From Ceriagrion tenellum (taxonomy: Eukaryota; Arthropoda; Insecta; Odonata; Coenagrionidae): 64,000 nt of DNA. The stretch lies in assembly GCA_963169105.1 (NCBI GenBank), contig OY720639.1, positions 53,735,848 through 53,799,847 of the forward strand, written 5' to 3'. The notes under the pieces were generated by a model. The model saw nothing but the letters and a program-made list of their open reading frames with translations, was not told the origin of the DNA and did no database searches. Position numbers and translations under genes: made by a program. Shown piece by piece: positions 31,524 through 41,700 of this stretch. Numbering within the stretch: the stretch's first letter is position 1; the number at the start of each line of letters is the position of its first letter.

Positions 31524-34500
31524 CTGTGAGCCAGAGAAGAATAGGAAATCTTGGTAATCTTTATAAAATCATCTGATTATTGAATTATTACCATATCTAT
31601 ATTATGTGAGTTGCTTTTTCAGCCCATCAGAACTTACCTTCTACTTAAAATCTTGTCAGGTAATAAGATGACTTTATTGAGACCAATAATACTATGTACT
31701 GACTGCATAAAATTATGTGTATCACTATTACTGATATATAGAATATTTCCTGATATTATTACTGATATATAGAATATTCCCTAGAGAATATTTCCTGACA
31801 AAAGAGCTATATTTCAGCTACAAGTTTCGTGTTTGGATTCACCTCTGCCAATTAACACTCAAATGGGGACAAGACTGCGATAATTATGCATTCCATGAGG
31901 CTAATTGCATTATACAATTATCACACAGACCATTAAAAAAAGGGGACTCATCAATTATTGCACGTCAACATATCCGAGTCGTGGATTTTATTTGATATTT
32001 TTGGCCTGAGAAGAAGACTGCAAACTTATATGTGATGGTAAATGGTCATGAAAAACTATAGTATAACAACAATTAATTATTCAATATCAAGTATCTTCAT
32101 TCAGACATGAAGGTTAGTACAGTGAAACCTGTATTAAGTGACCACTGATGGTTCCACTGAAAAATGGTAGTCAACAGGGGTTCAGTTGCTAGGAGTACTA
32201 TGCAAATGAACGGGCGGCTGATTTGAAAAAAAATGGAAAAAAACACCTAAAGTGACTGTTTTGTTAAAACATACAAATGGCATTTATTTCCTCATAATTT
32301 ATTGGCTCCTGGGAAATTTCAATGCATATTAATTTGATGTGCACATTCAGTGAAACATGAATTAGTGTGCACCAACGGTTCTGCTGAAAAATTGTTGTTG
32401 GGAGGGTTGCTCCATTGATAGGAATGGTCATCAAGGGGGGCTCACTGTATATATAATCCACTGATAACATAACACCAGTAATAAGGATTATAAATTCCAA
32501 TGCAAATAACAGCATGCCAGAAAAGGGATCCTTTTTGACAAATAAGAAGGATAAAAACAAAAGTTAAAGTAAAGGACAAAAGGAAGCATCAAATTGAATA
32601 TAAAGCATATTTCAGCAGAAAATGGGTGGCCAATAACCTCCAGAATATTGTAGGGGAATGGACTGACTTTGTTGAGTTGTGTAGTTCATTATTAAGGGCA
32701 GCAGTCACTCTATGGCATGGACCTTTTCATCCAACTAAAATTGCAGCAATTTAAACCCACGTAATTATATTTTGTTCTTAAATCTTACAATAACTAATGC
32801 TATGTCTCTATGTTCTAGATTCATGGAATAACCTAGAAAGATACATAATAAGTATCTATTTAATTGAGGACCCATTTGGACAGTCTATGGTCAGTTACAA
32901 CAAAAAAACATGAAAGTGGCTCTCTAGCATTGGGCTAGAAGTTCACTTACATTGGTATGACTACTTCTACATTTTAGACATGGAATGTACTACACATATA
33001 CTAGCACAGTAACTGAGTACTTAAATTATAATTTTTGAATCAAAAAGTTAAAAAGTAATAAAAAAATTTAATCCCCAAAACCTGCATATGAAAAGTTATA
33101 TAAGCCATAGTTAAACATTTTAAACATTAGCACCGTCAGTTAACAGTGGATGTGCACAGTAACTTAAGAATGCAAGCTTATTTGAAATACGTTAAATTAG
33201 GGAGGAAAATCCAAAAACATAGATGGCTAGAAGCACAATCATTGTACGTCCATCTTTTTGCCCTAATTTCGCATGTTGGTTTGCAAGTTAGAACTTATTA
33301 AAATTTGCATCAAAGAGTATTTTTGTTGAATAACATATTATCTTATGCATACATTTATGGGCCTGCTAAGTACTTTGGGGTCTTAATCAACTTTTACCCG
33401 TTTGAAATCTTATTTTTGAATATTCCGAAAGTGAAAAAACAATTGTTGTAAAATTAGTATGAAGGTTTCTGCAGCGTTTCTGCATTTGGAGATCAGTTCT
33501 CGGGTTTCCTTCCGCATGTTGTATTTTTGTGATGACTGTTTCTCCAGCCATTCTGCTGACATCTTCAGGTCATAGTGGTGAGGCATCTTATCTTTGTCCT
33601 TATATACCTGTCGGGTCAATCGGAGCGACCTGGTTTCCCATGTTTTTTGGTGTGAGAACTCGCTTTCATGCATTTGATAGGTTGTAGCCGTCTTCCCGGT
33701 TGCAATTATTTGGGTTTTATGTTTTTTCAATGGTTTCCCGAATGATTCTGGAAAAATAGCGTCTTTTATTGCTGGTGATTGTTGGCTCATTAAAACTGTC
33801 GTCACAAAAAGACAACACGTGGAAGGAATCCCGAGAACTGATCTCCAAACAATGGTTGCACTTTAAGGCATCGATATAACAGAGAATGCAGCTGAAAACC
33901 AATTTTAATCATACATACCTATGTGTCCAGTGTGCTGGAAGTTTGTTGGTGACCCAATCATTGATCTGTCCAGTCTGGAGACACCATTGCCAACCATTCT
34001 CCCATGCCTTCCTCTTGCACCACCAGTATTCCCATTACTCCTCCAGTGATGCTAATTTTTAATTAAGAAAATCTATGTTAAACAGTAAAAATACTAACTA
34101 GCTACAAAGTTATTAGACAATTACAACTAATACATGACATTTAGCTAAAAATTATTGCATTGCAAAGGATCAGCTTCTCCTAACTCTTATTCAGTGTCTG
34201 AAAATATCTTCACCCATGAAGATATAAAATTGAGGGAACCAAAAAATAACTCGTAGATTTCATGTCCAAACTTGTAAAGAGTTCATACTCGATGCAGTCT
34301 TGATGCTGCAAATATTCCTATTCTACTATGTATTCTACATATAGAATTAAGTGGAGAATGTTGATATTTTTACAGAAGAAAATGATATCAATAACATATA
34401 TTTGTCGTGTATCATGACTTTTCAAAATAATGTTAATGCAAATACTTGCATACTTAAACATACAAAGCATTAAATTTAGCCTGAATTATAATTTTTCTAT

Positions 34501-35444
34501 GGCTGAATATATTTTTGGGAAACATGATTAATATGTTGAAGAAATTGCAACTTACCTTCACCAAAAAGGTTGAATATAATACCAAAAATGTTGCAAAAAA
34601 GGTTGGTAATGTTTGCTCTATGATTTTACTTGAATACAATATCAATGGTACCAACTAATATTTGCTGGATAGAGAAAGAAATCACTTGGTACTATTCCAC
34701 TTAAGTTCTTTATTACAAAACAATCAAAATATTATCAATTTCACCTAATATGCCAATTTAAAGTGATTTTACTGAATTTAAAAGTTCACAGTTTTTTATC
34801 TGTTTTATTGTTTGACATCCTCCAATCACCCATCCTCCGTAGCCAAGAACACTCATGCATTGCACAGACATCACCACTTAACCCTAAATTCAAATCCTAC
34901 ATGACTCTTTAACCCTCCATCAAGCCTCATCCAATGCATATTTGAACTTGAATATTTGTTTTCCTGCCAATGTTCCCTGGAAAATGATGCAGAGTCATAA
35001 TTACCATTGGGAATAAAGATCTCCAGTGGAACAAGGCCAAGTGATTGTGACAAGTGATCACCATGATATACTATCAGTGTTCCATAGTTTCACCTGCCTC
35101 TAGTAAGTTTATCAATACTATGTTCCATAGGAGTAAATTTCATCCCTCTACTCTCTAGAATGTCATATGAGAGTTCAAATTTTCCATTTTAATTATGGGT
35201 CCTGGAGAAGCTTTAAAAATAAATCAAAATGTTGGCAGGTGTGTCAAGTGTCTTTAATACATGAACAAATAATTGATAATCTACCATCCACCTAATCTTC
35301 AGAAAATAATAAATAAAACACAAGAGTAACAGATTAGTTTCTCAACCCACAGTTGTCAAAAAATAAAATATGAGAGTGATAGGGATTTCATACCTGTTGT
35401 GAGGCTGATTGGTCAACACAGCAAGAAAACCACTGCAACCACAT
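31342..35444 (-). CDS. Cdc42 small effector (CDC42SE/SPEC-like), three coding exons, 3' end unresolved
   Basis: Minus-strand exons 35394-35444, 33919-34051 and 31342-31523 join in frame, all with GT-AG borders, giving 122 residues so far. The N-terminus MWLQWFSCCVDQ has the aromatic-plus-dicysteine anchor (Cys8, Cys9), which is palmitoylated in vertebrate SPEC proteins. The CRIB motif is RLDRSMIGSPTNFQHTGHIG (residues 43-62), matching I-x2-PTNF-x-H-x2-H-x-G. SIQNQMQSKGGY-type sequence follows as AIQTQMQSKGGY (75-86). These proteins bind GTP-loaded Cdc42 through CRIB at the plasma membrane and affect actin organisation. Between anchor and CRIB the vertebrate basic run is replaced by a Gly/Arg-rich segment. 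The segment after residue 86 is longer than in vertebrates. Confidence 0.92.
32120..32447. mobile_element. Tigger/pogo-type MITE (328 bp)
   Basis: Ends CAGTGAAACC and, inverted, CAGTGAGCCC lie between TA dinucleotides (32118-32119, 32448-32449). Further in, both sides carry a GACCA block (AAGTGACCA on the left, TGATGACCA on the right when inverted). No coding frame belongs to it. Confidence 0.7.
33488..33846. mobile_element. Foldback element with Penelope-like ends
   Basis: Inverted arms of about 54 bp (33488-33541 and 33794-33846) both start GGAGATCAGTTCTCGGG and continue TTCC..CATGTTGT or TTCC..CGTGTTGT. Read on the minus strand, the interior has CCTGAAGATGTCAGC and then GATGGCTGGAGAAAC, the same kind of sequence that precedes the end of the Penelope copy at 41276. 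A 131-codon minus frame across it shows no protein domain. Confidence 0.65.
33919..34051 (-). CDS. Cdc42 effector exon with CRIB core
   Basis: 133 bases, acceptor AAAATTAG, donor GTATGT. It codes HHWRSNGNTGGARGRHGR through SPTNFQHTGHI and ends one base into Gly62. The CRIB core is therefore split at its last residue. Confidence 0.93.
34052..35393 (-). other. Cdc42 effector intron 1
   Basis: 1.34 kb of AT-rich DNA with no recognisable element. Confidence 0.6.
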
Positions 35445-35557
35445 CTCTCCGACGGCACCCAGACCGGCAGTGGCTCCGCTCCTGCCACCTCTGTACGTGG
35501 CCATCCGGGAGGGGCTCCGACTTCCGTCCTCCCTCCTCCCTTCAACTCCGGCACCCA
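35394..35557 (-). CDS. Cdc42 effector exon with start codon and 5' UTR
   Basis: The acceptor on the minus strand is AACACAG, giving an exon start at 35557. The preferred ATG is at 35444-35442, giving MWLQWFSCC, which places the dicysteine where the family has it. An in-frame ATG at 35504-35502 would add MATYRGGRSGATAGLGAVGE. The donor after CAACAG is GTATGA. The exon is clearly GC-richer than its flanks. Confidence 0.85.
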
Positions 35558-37900
35558 CTGTGTTTGTTAAGAAGCCAAATCTTCTTCAGGTAATTCTTAT
35601 CTGAGAAAAAAATGAGAGACATCATTCCATATTTTGTTTCCGTTCTAAAATGAGCAATAAGAAAGCAACATTTGCCCTCAAATGCTCTAGCTGCTGATAT
35701 ATTGGCTCATCAAAAGTTCTTTATGACCTATGTTTAAGCTTTTTTCACAAAAAATTAATACTACTTCCTCTCCTGACTGTTTATTTAGCATTTCAATATA
35801 AGCATTTGAAACAATTGATGTTTTCCCAGCAAATTTTCAATGGGAACAGCATTCTGACTTCCTAATGGTGAATGATCTCCACATTGGCCCATATTTCAAT
35901 GAGAGACTTTCCAATCATTATTGGGACTGAACCCGATGTCATCAGGTGCAACCAGGTGTAAATCCATTACGATTGAATAAATAATAACTATAAATATCTA
36001 CAATATTTTCATATCAGATGTTTTATTGCTAAGACGATGTCCTCAGGAGCTAATGCAATGAAAATGGTTAGTACCTGGAATTAAAAGTTGAGAAAATTTA
36101 TAAAGTTATTATTGATTCGATCATTAGTGCTGTTGGTAAGCAGGCTATTACAGGAGGGGACAAAAGCCTAGGTCACTTAAAATACACTCCGTGCAGCACC
36201 CACGAAGGTATTGGGAATAAGATCTTAACTGCTGACGCCAGTTTTCTATCAGGGTTGTATACTCTTTCCTTCAGGTGAGGTGGTCATTGATTGATTTATT
36301 TGTCAGTCTTTTTTCAATGACTTTCAGGAGGAGTTTGCCAGTTTTTGCATAGGTTTTACCACAAGTCCCCAGGAAATTCTTGCCTTTCAGTCACGTTTCA
36401 ATGATCTCCTGAACTCATTAGTCTGGAAGATTTGTTAGCTTTTGACCCACATATTGGCATATAGAGTTACAGTTGGTGTTATGTTCTGCAACAGCTGATT
36501 TTTTAGGTGAAAAATCCACAACACTCCTCGAGCCAAGTTTCAACAGTTCTTTCTATCTCCCCAATTCACAACTCACCATATTCAGATGGGCCACAACGGA
36601 GAACTAAATCCCATGGAAAGTCTGAGAGGTGTTTATGTCTAGTACAACTTTCAACATGCTATATGAAACAGTAGACTTGCATAAAATATTTAAATATACC
36701 TATAGTTGAAGTTTTGAAAAACCAAGCATTCGTTTGCTGATAGAGGAAGAGGCTAATAAAGTGGGAGATCAAGGGCTTAGGCTCATCCGCAAGGATCAAT
36801 GTATTATTTTTTACAACACTGAATGATGACATGTTAAATTTTCAATGAATACTCAAAACAGGTAACTGCCACCCAATTTTCAAATAGCCAAGTCCTGTGT
36901 CAATACTGACAGTATCATATTATTTGTAAACAGCTACCAGTTGACGTATTCTATGTAAAGATTGAAGAAAGTTTTCACCCCTATTAAGCACAGAATGGCA
37001 ACAAGTGTAGGGAGGCAAATGATCTACCATTACACACACACTGAAGTTGAACATCATTGGGCTCAGCTTGAATTTGGAGGGCTAGACCTCAAATTCATCC
37101 CTAATAGCATTGCTGTTGCTCCTGTCCTTAGCTGCTCTAGTACACAAAACTAAAGAAATAAGGCCATGAAGTGTGGAGGGAAGAGTGTTGTTCCAGGCAG
37201 GGCTGAGTTGTAGCGGCAACAGGGTAAAGATCACTTATCTAAGGGGACAAAGGTCATCCCACTTATATTAAGGGCTAACCACACAGATGCATAATTCACT
37301 CACATTATGCGAAGAGACAGTCCTCCTAAATAGATTGGCCAGGGTCAAAAACAGGCCATTGTGCAACTTCCAAGTTTCTGACTTGCACAAAATTTCAGAC
37401 AAACACAACAAATGTTGGAATCCACATCAAGAGTTGAACAATGTTTATTTGTTCAATGCCAGAGGCTCAAAACGCATGCTTAGGGGTAGAAAACTAATTA
37501 GAATTACAAAACAAAATATGCCGGGTATCTTATAGGGAAAGCAATGCCACTCAAATTTCGATGGTCGTTTACATGCAATGCAGAATGAACAGAAAAATAG
37601 AACAATGACGACTTCAGGTTAAATTTCTTTTACATCCTCTTGAAAGGTCTGATTTGTGCATTCATTTAAAAAACTATACTATAAGCAGGTTCAAAGTCAT
37701 GGTATGATTACCCAGACCCATATGATAGGTTTACTGGGGAACGAAATATATAATAAATTATAGATGGGGGAAGAAATAGGGATGGAACATCTAGGGGAAA
37801 CGAAAATTAAATAGGAAAAAAATGATAACCAGATCTTACAAAGCACAATTAATTTCAAAGTCCCCATTAAGTCACACGGTTGAAAGAATATTTGCTAATA
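35558..37900 (-). other. 5' part of the Cdc42 effector transcription unit (probable first intron)
   Basis: The start-codon exon begins at a splice acceptor, so at least one upstream noncoding exon exists on this strand at higher coordinates. This stretch is CpG-poor, as expected for a transcribed, methylated gene body. No first exon could be defined. The best place for the promoter is the CpG rise near 37.9-38.3 kb. Confidence 0.4.
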
Positions 37901-38256
37901 ACGTAGAGTCTGATCTATACATAAATACAATGCTATGGGTTCTGTATGTTTCAATAAACCATATAGTAATTCTACCAGTATTCATAAACGATATCTAAAA
38001 CGAGTCACGGTATCGTATCTACGCGCATGTAAGCTTAACGCACACTAATGTTTTTGCACTGTCATGATCATACATGAAAATGTTGAAATTTTCTTTCCAA
38101 TTAGCCATACATTTTAACGGGATTTAAGAAAAAAAATATTCAGAGGGATGGCATGATAAATTACATATTTCTCAGTTGACTATAGCGGTTACTTTGAATG
38201 CAACCAATAAAAGACATTTCATATTTTGGCGGTTGAGCGAGCGCCAAGAAGTTACC

Positions 38257-38451
38257 ATGAGCGTGAGGTTAGGAGCAACACCGCAGTTTTTCAATATTTT
38301 TCCAAATCCGACGGCTCAAAAAGTGAGAAGTTTTATTTTATACTTTCAAGAATGCAGAACTGGAGGCCATGATGAGTTGGAATACCCTGAGGTTGGTCTT
38401 GTAAAACAAACTAATGATGAGATAACAACAAACGGAGTACAACAGCTATGA
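38257..38451 (+). CDS. Candidate first coding exon, unrecognised protein
   Basis: The ATG at 38257 has a good context (ACCATGA). It opens 64 codons, MSVRLGATPQFFNIFPNPTA, then KVRSFILYFQECRTGGHDEL and more, to a TGA. An earlier in-frame ATG lies at 38176. The sequence looks protein-like (balanced composition, amphipathic) but matches nothing I know. It sits at the start of the CpG-rich half, upstream of a well-formed exon at 38706. No donor in the right phase to join the two could be found. A divergent promoter with the Cdc42 effector gene is possible. Confidence 0.25.
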   Translation: MSVRLGATPQFFNIFPNPTAQKVRSFILYFQECRTGGHDELEYPEVGLVKQTNDEITTNGVQQL

Positions 38452-38705
38452 TTTCTGTCTTAATGACGTTAATGATTAGAAATAGATCACTTACTACTCA
38501 TAACGTAGGTATGTAAATTAATAACTATTGCTCAGTACCGGGAACAATTTTTTATTATAACCGTCGCATTGAACTTAAGTCGTAGTTTCTTTAAGCAAAC
38601 GAGTTAGTTTCACCTTGATGTTTCACCTTGATGCCTCCACTAATAAACCAAATATTTCTTAAATTAACTAGCATTAAAAGGGTATTTTTCGTGTATTTTC
38701 CCCAG

Positions 38706-38808
38706 TTACTGATTATTTCGACTTGGAAAATAGCTGCCTGGATTCTTGGGCGCACAAAAGAAAGGTGGACGAAGGAGTGGCAATCAGGAAGATGCCCGTG
38801 ATTATCAG
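38706..38808 (+). CDS. Candidate internal exon with good splice sites
   Basis: 103 bases between acceptor TATTTTCCCCAG and donor ATCAG/GTAACA. One frame is fully open: TDYFDLENSCLDSWAHKRKV, then DEGVAIRKMPVII. No family recognised. The phase does not join to the frame at 38257 by any donor I can see, so either the linkage or the coding status is uncertain. Confidence 0.3.
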
Positions 38809-39071
38809 GTAACAATTGATATTTCATAGTCTTGCCTGATGCCTATTCGATAATTTGGCTATTTGAATTAGGTATGCATTTTAGTCTGGTTGAATACTTT
38901 ACCAATTGAGTTAAAATTTTGATAATTGCTGAGCGACATTTGACAATGCCAAAGATGACTAGATTTGTTACAACAGAAATAAATGTGAATTTGTAAACTG
39001 TATGATCATCGCGGGGGAACAATGATTACGTATTAATTATGTAAGAACTTCAATATGCTAGCTCGTTCTCA

Positions 39072-39425
39072 CTAAATAAACAACGGATAATGCATCTTTC
39101 GCACTTCATGGTCGCGTAACACACGACCAAAAGCTGAAAGGGAAATACTGCCTCTTAAAATTTCATCTCGGGATATCGTTGCGGGTACATCATCTTCAAC
39201 ATTTTTTGGAGTAAATTCGTGTAAATGTAACGGGTATATGGGCCCGATGAAAGGGAAGCCGAGAATTACGTTGTAGGCCGTATCAGTTCCCACGTATCCC
39301 CGGGAGTCCCCTTTCATTTTTTCTTGGCAGTGCCGGTAGTCATCGCATTCGCCACAGCTGATGCGCTGACCTTGACCGACATCTTGGAATACAACATTAA
39401 TATGGACATCAGGTTGTTGTATTAA
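39072..39425 (-). CDS. Candidate exon or partial gene, unrecognised protein
   Basis: Minus-strand frame of 117 codons open from 39425 to a stop at 39072. It includes QDVGQGQRISCGECDDYRHC and, after Met37, GDSRGYVGTDTAYNVILGFP, FIGPIYPLHLHEFTPKNVED and a charged C-terminus. A C-x2-C-x5-C cluster lies near residues 24-33. The composition is protein-like and codon use shows no obvious low complexity, but I recognise no family. The first Met is internal, so an upstream exon is likely. A weak acceptor (GTATTCCAAG) exists at about 39390. It could equally be a fragment of an unknown transposon. Confidence 0.3.
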   Translation of the reverse strand, partial: LIQQPDVHINVVFQDVGQGQRISCGECDDYRHCQEKMKGDSRGYVGTDTAYNVILGFPFIGPIYPLHLHEFTPKNVEDDVPATISRDEILRGSISLSAFGRVLRDHEVRKMHYPLFI

Positions 39426-39589
39426 TTAATCCATTCCATCAATGTGACGCTTAGTGTCCACATGAAGTGTGACCATGACTTCTTGCATTTGGGAACCATA
39501 CCTCAATAGTTTGTTGGAATAGATAGGAAATTCCTCCTTACGTCCTCCTCCTTACGTTGAGCGAGTATCCCGCGTATCTCCGAGTGGTG

Positions 39590-40925
39590 GGTCGCGGGCA
39601 ACGATATGCTGGCTCTGAAAGCGGACCTACGGTATTGCTAAGCTTTCATTTATCTTGTGGCGTACATACGAAAATATACGAACCAAAACTGAGCGGTAGA
39701 ACGCCGTAACCGTATTTAGGAAAAGCTGAACGTGGTGCTGGTACTGCGATGGCAGGAAACCTGGCACACATTATCCAAACTTCAAAGTAAAAAAATAGCA
39801 TTGGACGGTCGAAGCCACGATGCGCGGCGGAAGCTGTACAAGGTTGGCCCATCAAGAGACGGACAGGGAAAACGAAGTGGACAATTGGTACTTGGAATAT
39901 GGGATATTTGCAGGGAAAATGGAAAGAAGATGAATATGAGACAGATAGACGTGTGTTGGTGAAACAAAGCTCAAGGGGCAGGGCGCTGTTTCAATTGATG
40001 ACGGTGGGTTTGCATTGTGGTCAGGAGTAGAAAATGGCATGCATAGCAGTCAAGGAGTAGGCTAGATCCTCATTAAGAGAGTTAAGATGCTAATTAGTGA
40101 CGTACGAATTAGTATCCTATTGAACACTGTTTGTATGTAAGCAAGCATTCGATAAGTTGTGATTTGTCGCACGTCACACACTGATTAAAGAGCACGTGGC
40201 ATTGTGATAGATGGATTTTTGGGAAAAATGAGGTAAGGATCGTAAGGGACTTTGCCTCCTTCACGGTCCTTGTACAGAGATACAGAATGAACGCGACACT
40301 GATGAGAAGAGAATTGTACTAGGCGGCATGAACGGCTGGGTACGATGCATGTGAGAGAGAAGTTGATTATTCTGGCGACCCTCGGGTGTATTATAATGGT
40401 GAAAAAATGGCGAAATGGTGAAAAACCACCTCTCCTCTCTAATGAACTCAGGGCTTGGAAAATGGATTTTTTTGTTTCGCATACATGATTTTATCATAAG
40501 AGAATCCATATGTACACAAGGCCAGGGGCGATAGTAAGAGCATGACTGATTTTATGAATCTTGGTCAGAGGTTGAGAAATTAGTGGCACATATTACAAGG
40601 ATGAAGAGGGGTGCCAAATGTGATACAGACCATTATCTGGTGGTATCTGGAGTGAATCTGGGTGGAGTGTGGAATCCGATAAAGAGAAGTGCACGCAAAT
40701 GAGAATAAAAGTGTAGAGGTTGGAAGACAGCGATGTAAGAGCATATTTAGGGTGCATGCTTGAGGAAATGCTATCTATGGGATAATGGGACGAATGTATC
40801 GGTCAAGTGAATCCGAATGATGCTTGGGTGAGTTTGAAAGGAATAATTGTAGAATGTAAAGAAAGTCTAGGAGGAAAAGGAGTGGTGGGGTAAAGAAAGG
40901 AGATGCGTTGGGGAATGAGGACGTG
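39590..40925 (+). mobile_element. Decayed LINE, endonuclease part
   Basis: Broken plus-strand frames contain LVLGIWDICRENGK (39888-39930), resembling the LKIGTWNVRG start of AP endonucleases. IVLGGMNGWV follows near 40313 (VGDMNAWVG block), then RGAKCDTDHYLVVSG near 40607 (SDHHLV block). Many stops. No reverse transcriptase follows. Confidence 0.6.
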
Positions 40926-40934
40926 AGAGGGGCT

Positions 40935-41200
40935 TTTAAATATAGCCTATATTATCCACAGATATATTTTATATCAAAATGCCAAATTTCAACTCAATCG
41001 ATCCAGTAGTTTTTGCGTGATTGAGTAACAAACATCCAAACATACAAACTTTCACATTTATAATATTAGTAGGATTAATTAATACATATAAAGCTACAGC
41101 ACTGACTGACTGACTCACTCATCAAAATTCCTGGGCATTTCAAATCGAGCTAGGTGGTGAAATTTTCAGGGTAGAGTTAGAATCATGTGTCGAGTTGGGA
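40935..41200 (-). repeat. Arthropod-type dispersed repeat end
   Basis: On the minus strand it reads TCCTACTAATATTATAAATG, then a TTTGTTACTC..AAAACTACTGG region. This matches, from memory, a terminal sequence common to Helitron- or RTE-related repeats in many insects. A short GACT tandem (41103-41115) sits beside it. I cannot decide between the two classes. Confidence 0.45.
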
Positions 41201-41269
41201 AAAAATAGAAAAAGTAAAAAAAAGTCGATTGGGATTTAGTTCTTTCCCGGCGTATTATGCTGATGAAGT

Positions 41270-41700
41270 CTTCTCGGGTTTTCCACCAGGTCAGGTCGTT
41301 GTGGGCCGACGTTTCGATAACTACCATGCCATCGTCCTTAAGGCATGTCAGTGTCGATAATGGTGCCTCGTTATATGCCTGGCCGTTTCCGCGTCAAAAT
41401 GGTCAGGTCGGCTCTGATTAGCTAGCGCTGATCTTCTTTCTCTCCGCCTTTATTCTGCAAAGGGCTGGGTTCCAAGCCTCGCTTAGCGCGTAGCCCGTGT
41501 CCCGGTTAAAGTTTTTCTTCTCCATCCGGATCTCTAAGGCTTCCTTCGTCAGTCAGTCCTTAAGGAGCACATGAGGAGCATCCGAAAATGCCATCCGGAA
41601 CAATCCGCGGTGGCAGAACATAGTCTAAGCAAGGACCACCGTATAATATTTGACGACACTAAACTACTTAGCCGATCCAACGGATAGTGGGAACGAATAC
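41270..41700 (-). mobile_element. Penelope-like element 3' end with internal inversion
   Basis: Minus-strand sequence from about 41550 codes EALEIRMEKKNFNRDTGYAL, SEAWNPAL, the extreme C-terminus of arthropod Penelope-like polyproteins. A 3' UTR with ATCGAAACGTCGGCC follows, then an end reading AAAACCCGAGAAGAC. The protein segment that should precede it (KEHMRSIRKCHPEQ, then SAVAEHSLSKDHRIIFDD) is present at 41553-41690 but on the plus strand. So the copy is inverted at about 41550. The GIY-YIG domain normally belongs to this C-terminal part. Confidence 0.8.

Larger units (their letters stand above)
31524..33918 (-). other. Cdc42 effector intron 2
   Basis: 2.4 kb. It contains a 30 bp-unit duplication (ATTACTGATATATAGAATAT at 31727 and 31757), a Tigger-type MITE (32120-32447) and a foldback Penelope-type element (33488-33846) that lies within 75 bases of the donor site. 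Confidence 0.6.

Noticed and set aside
33410..33805. 131-codon minus-strand frame inside the Cdc42 effector intron
   Set aside because: It lies almost entirely in the foldback Penelope-type repeat and shows no reverse-transcriptase or endonuclease motif.
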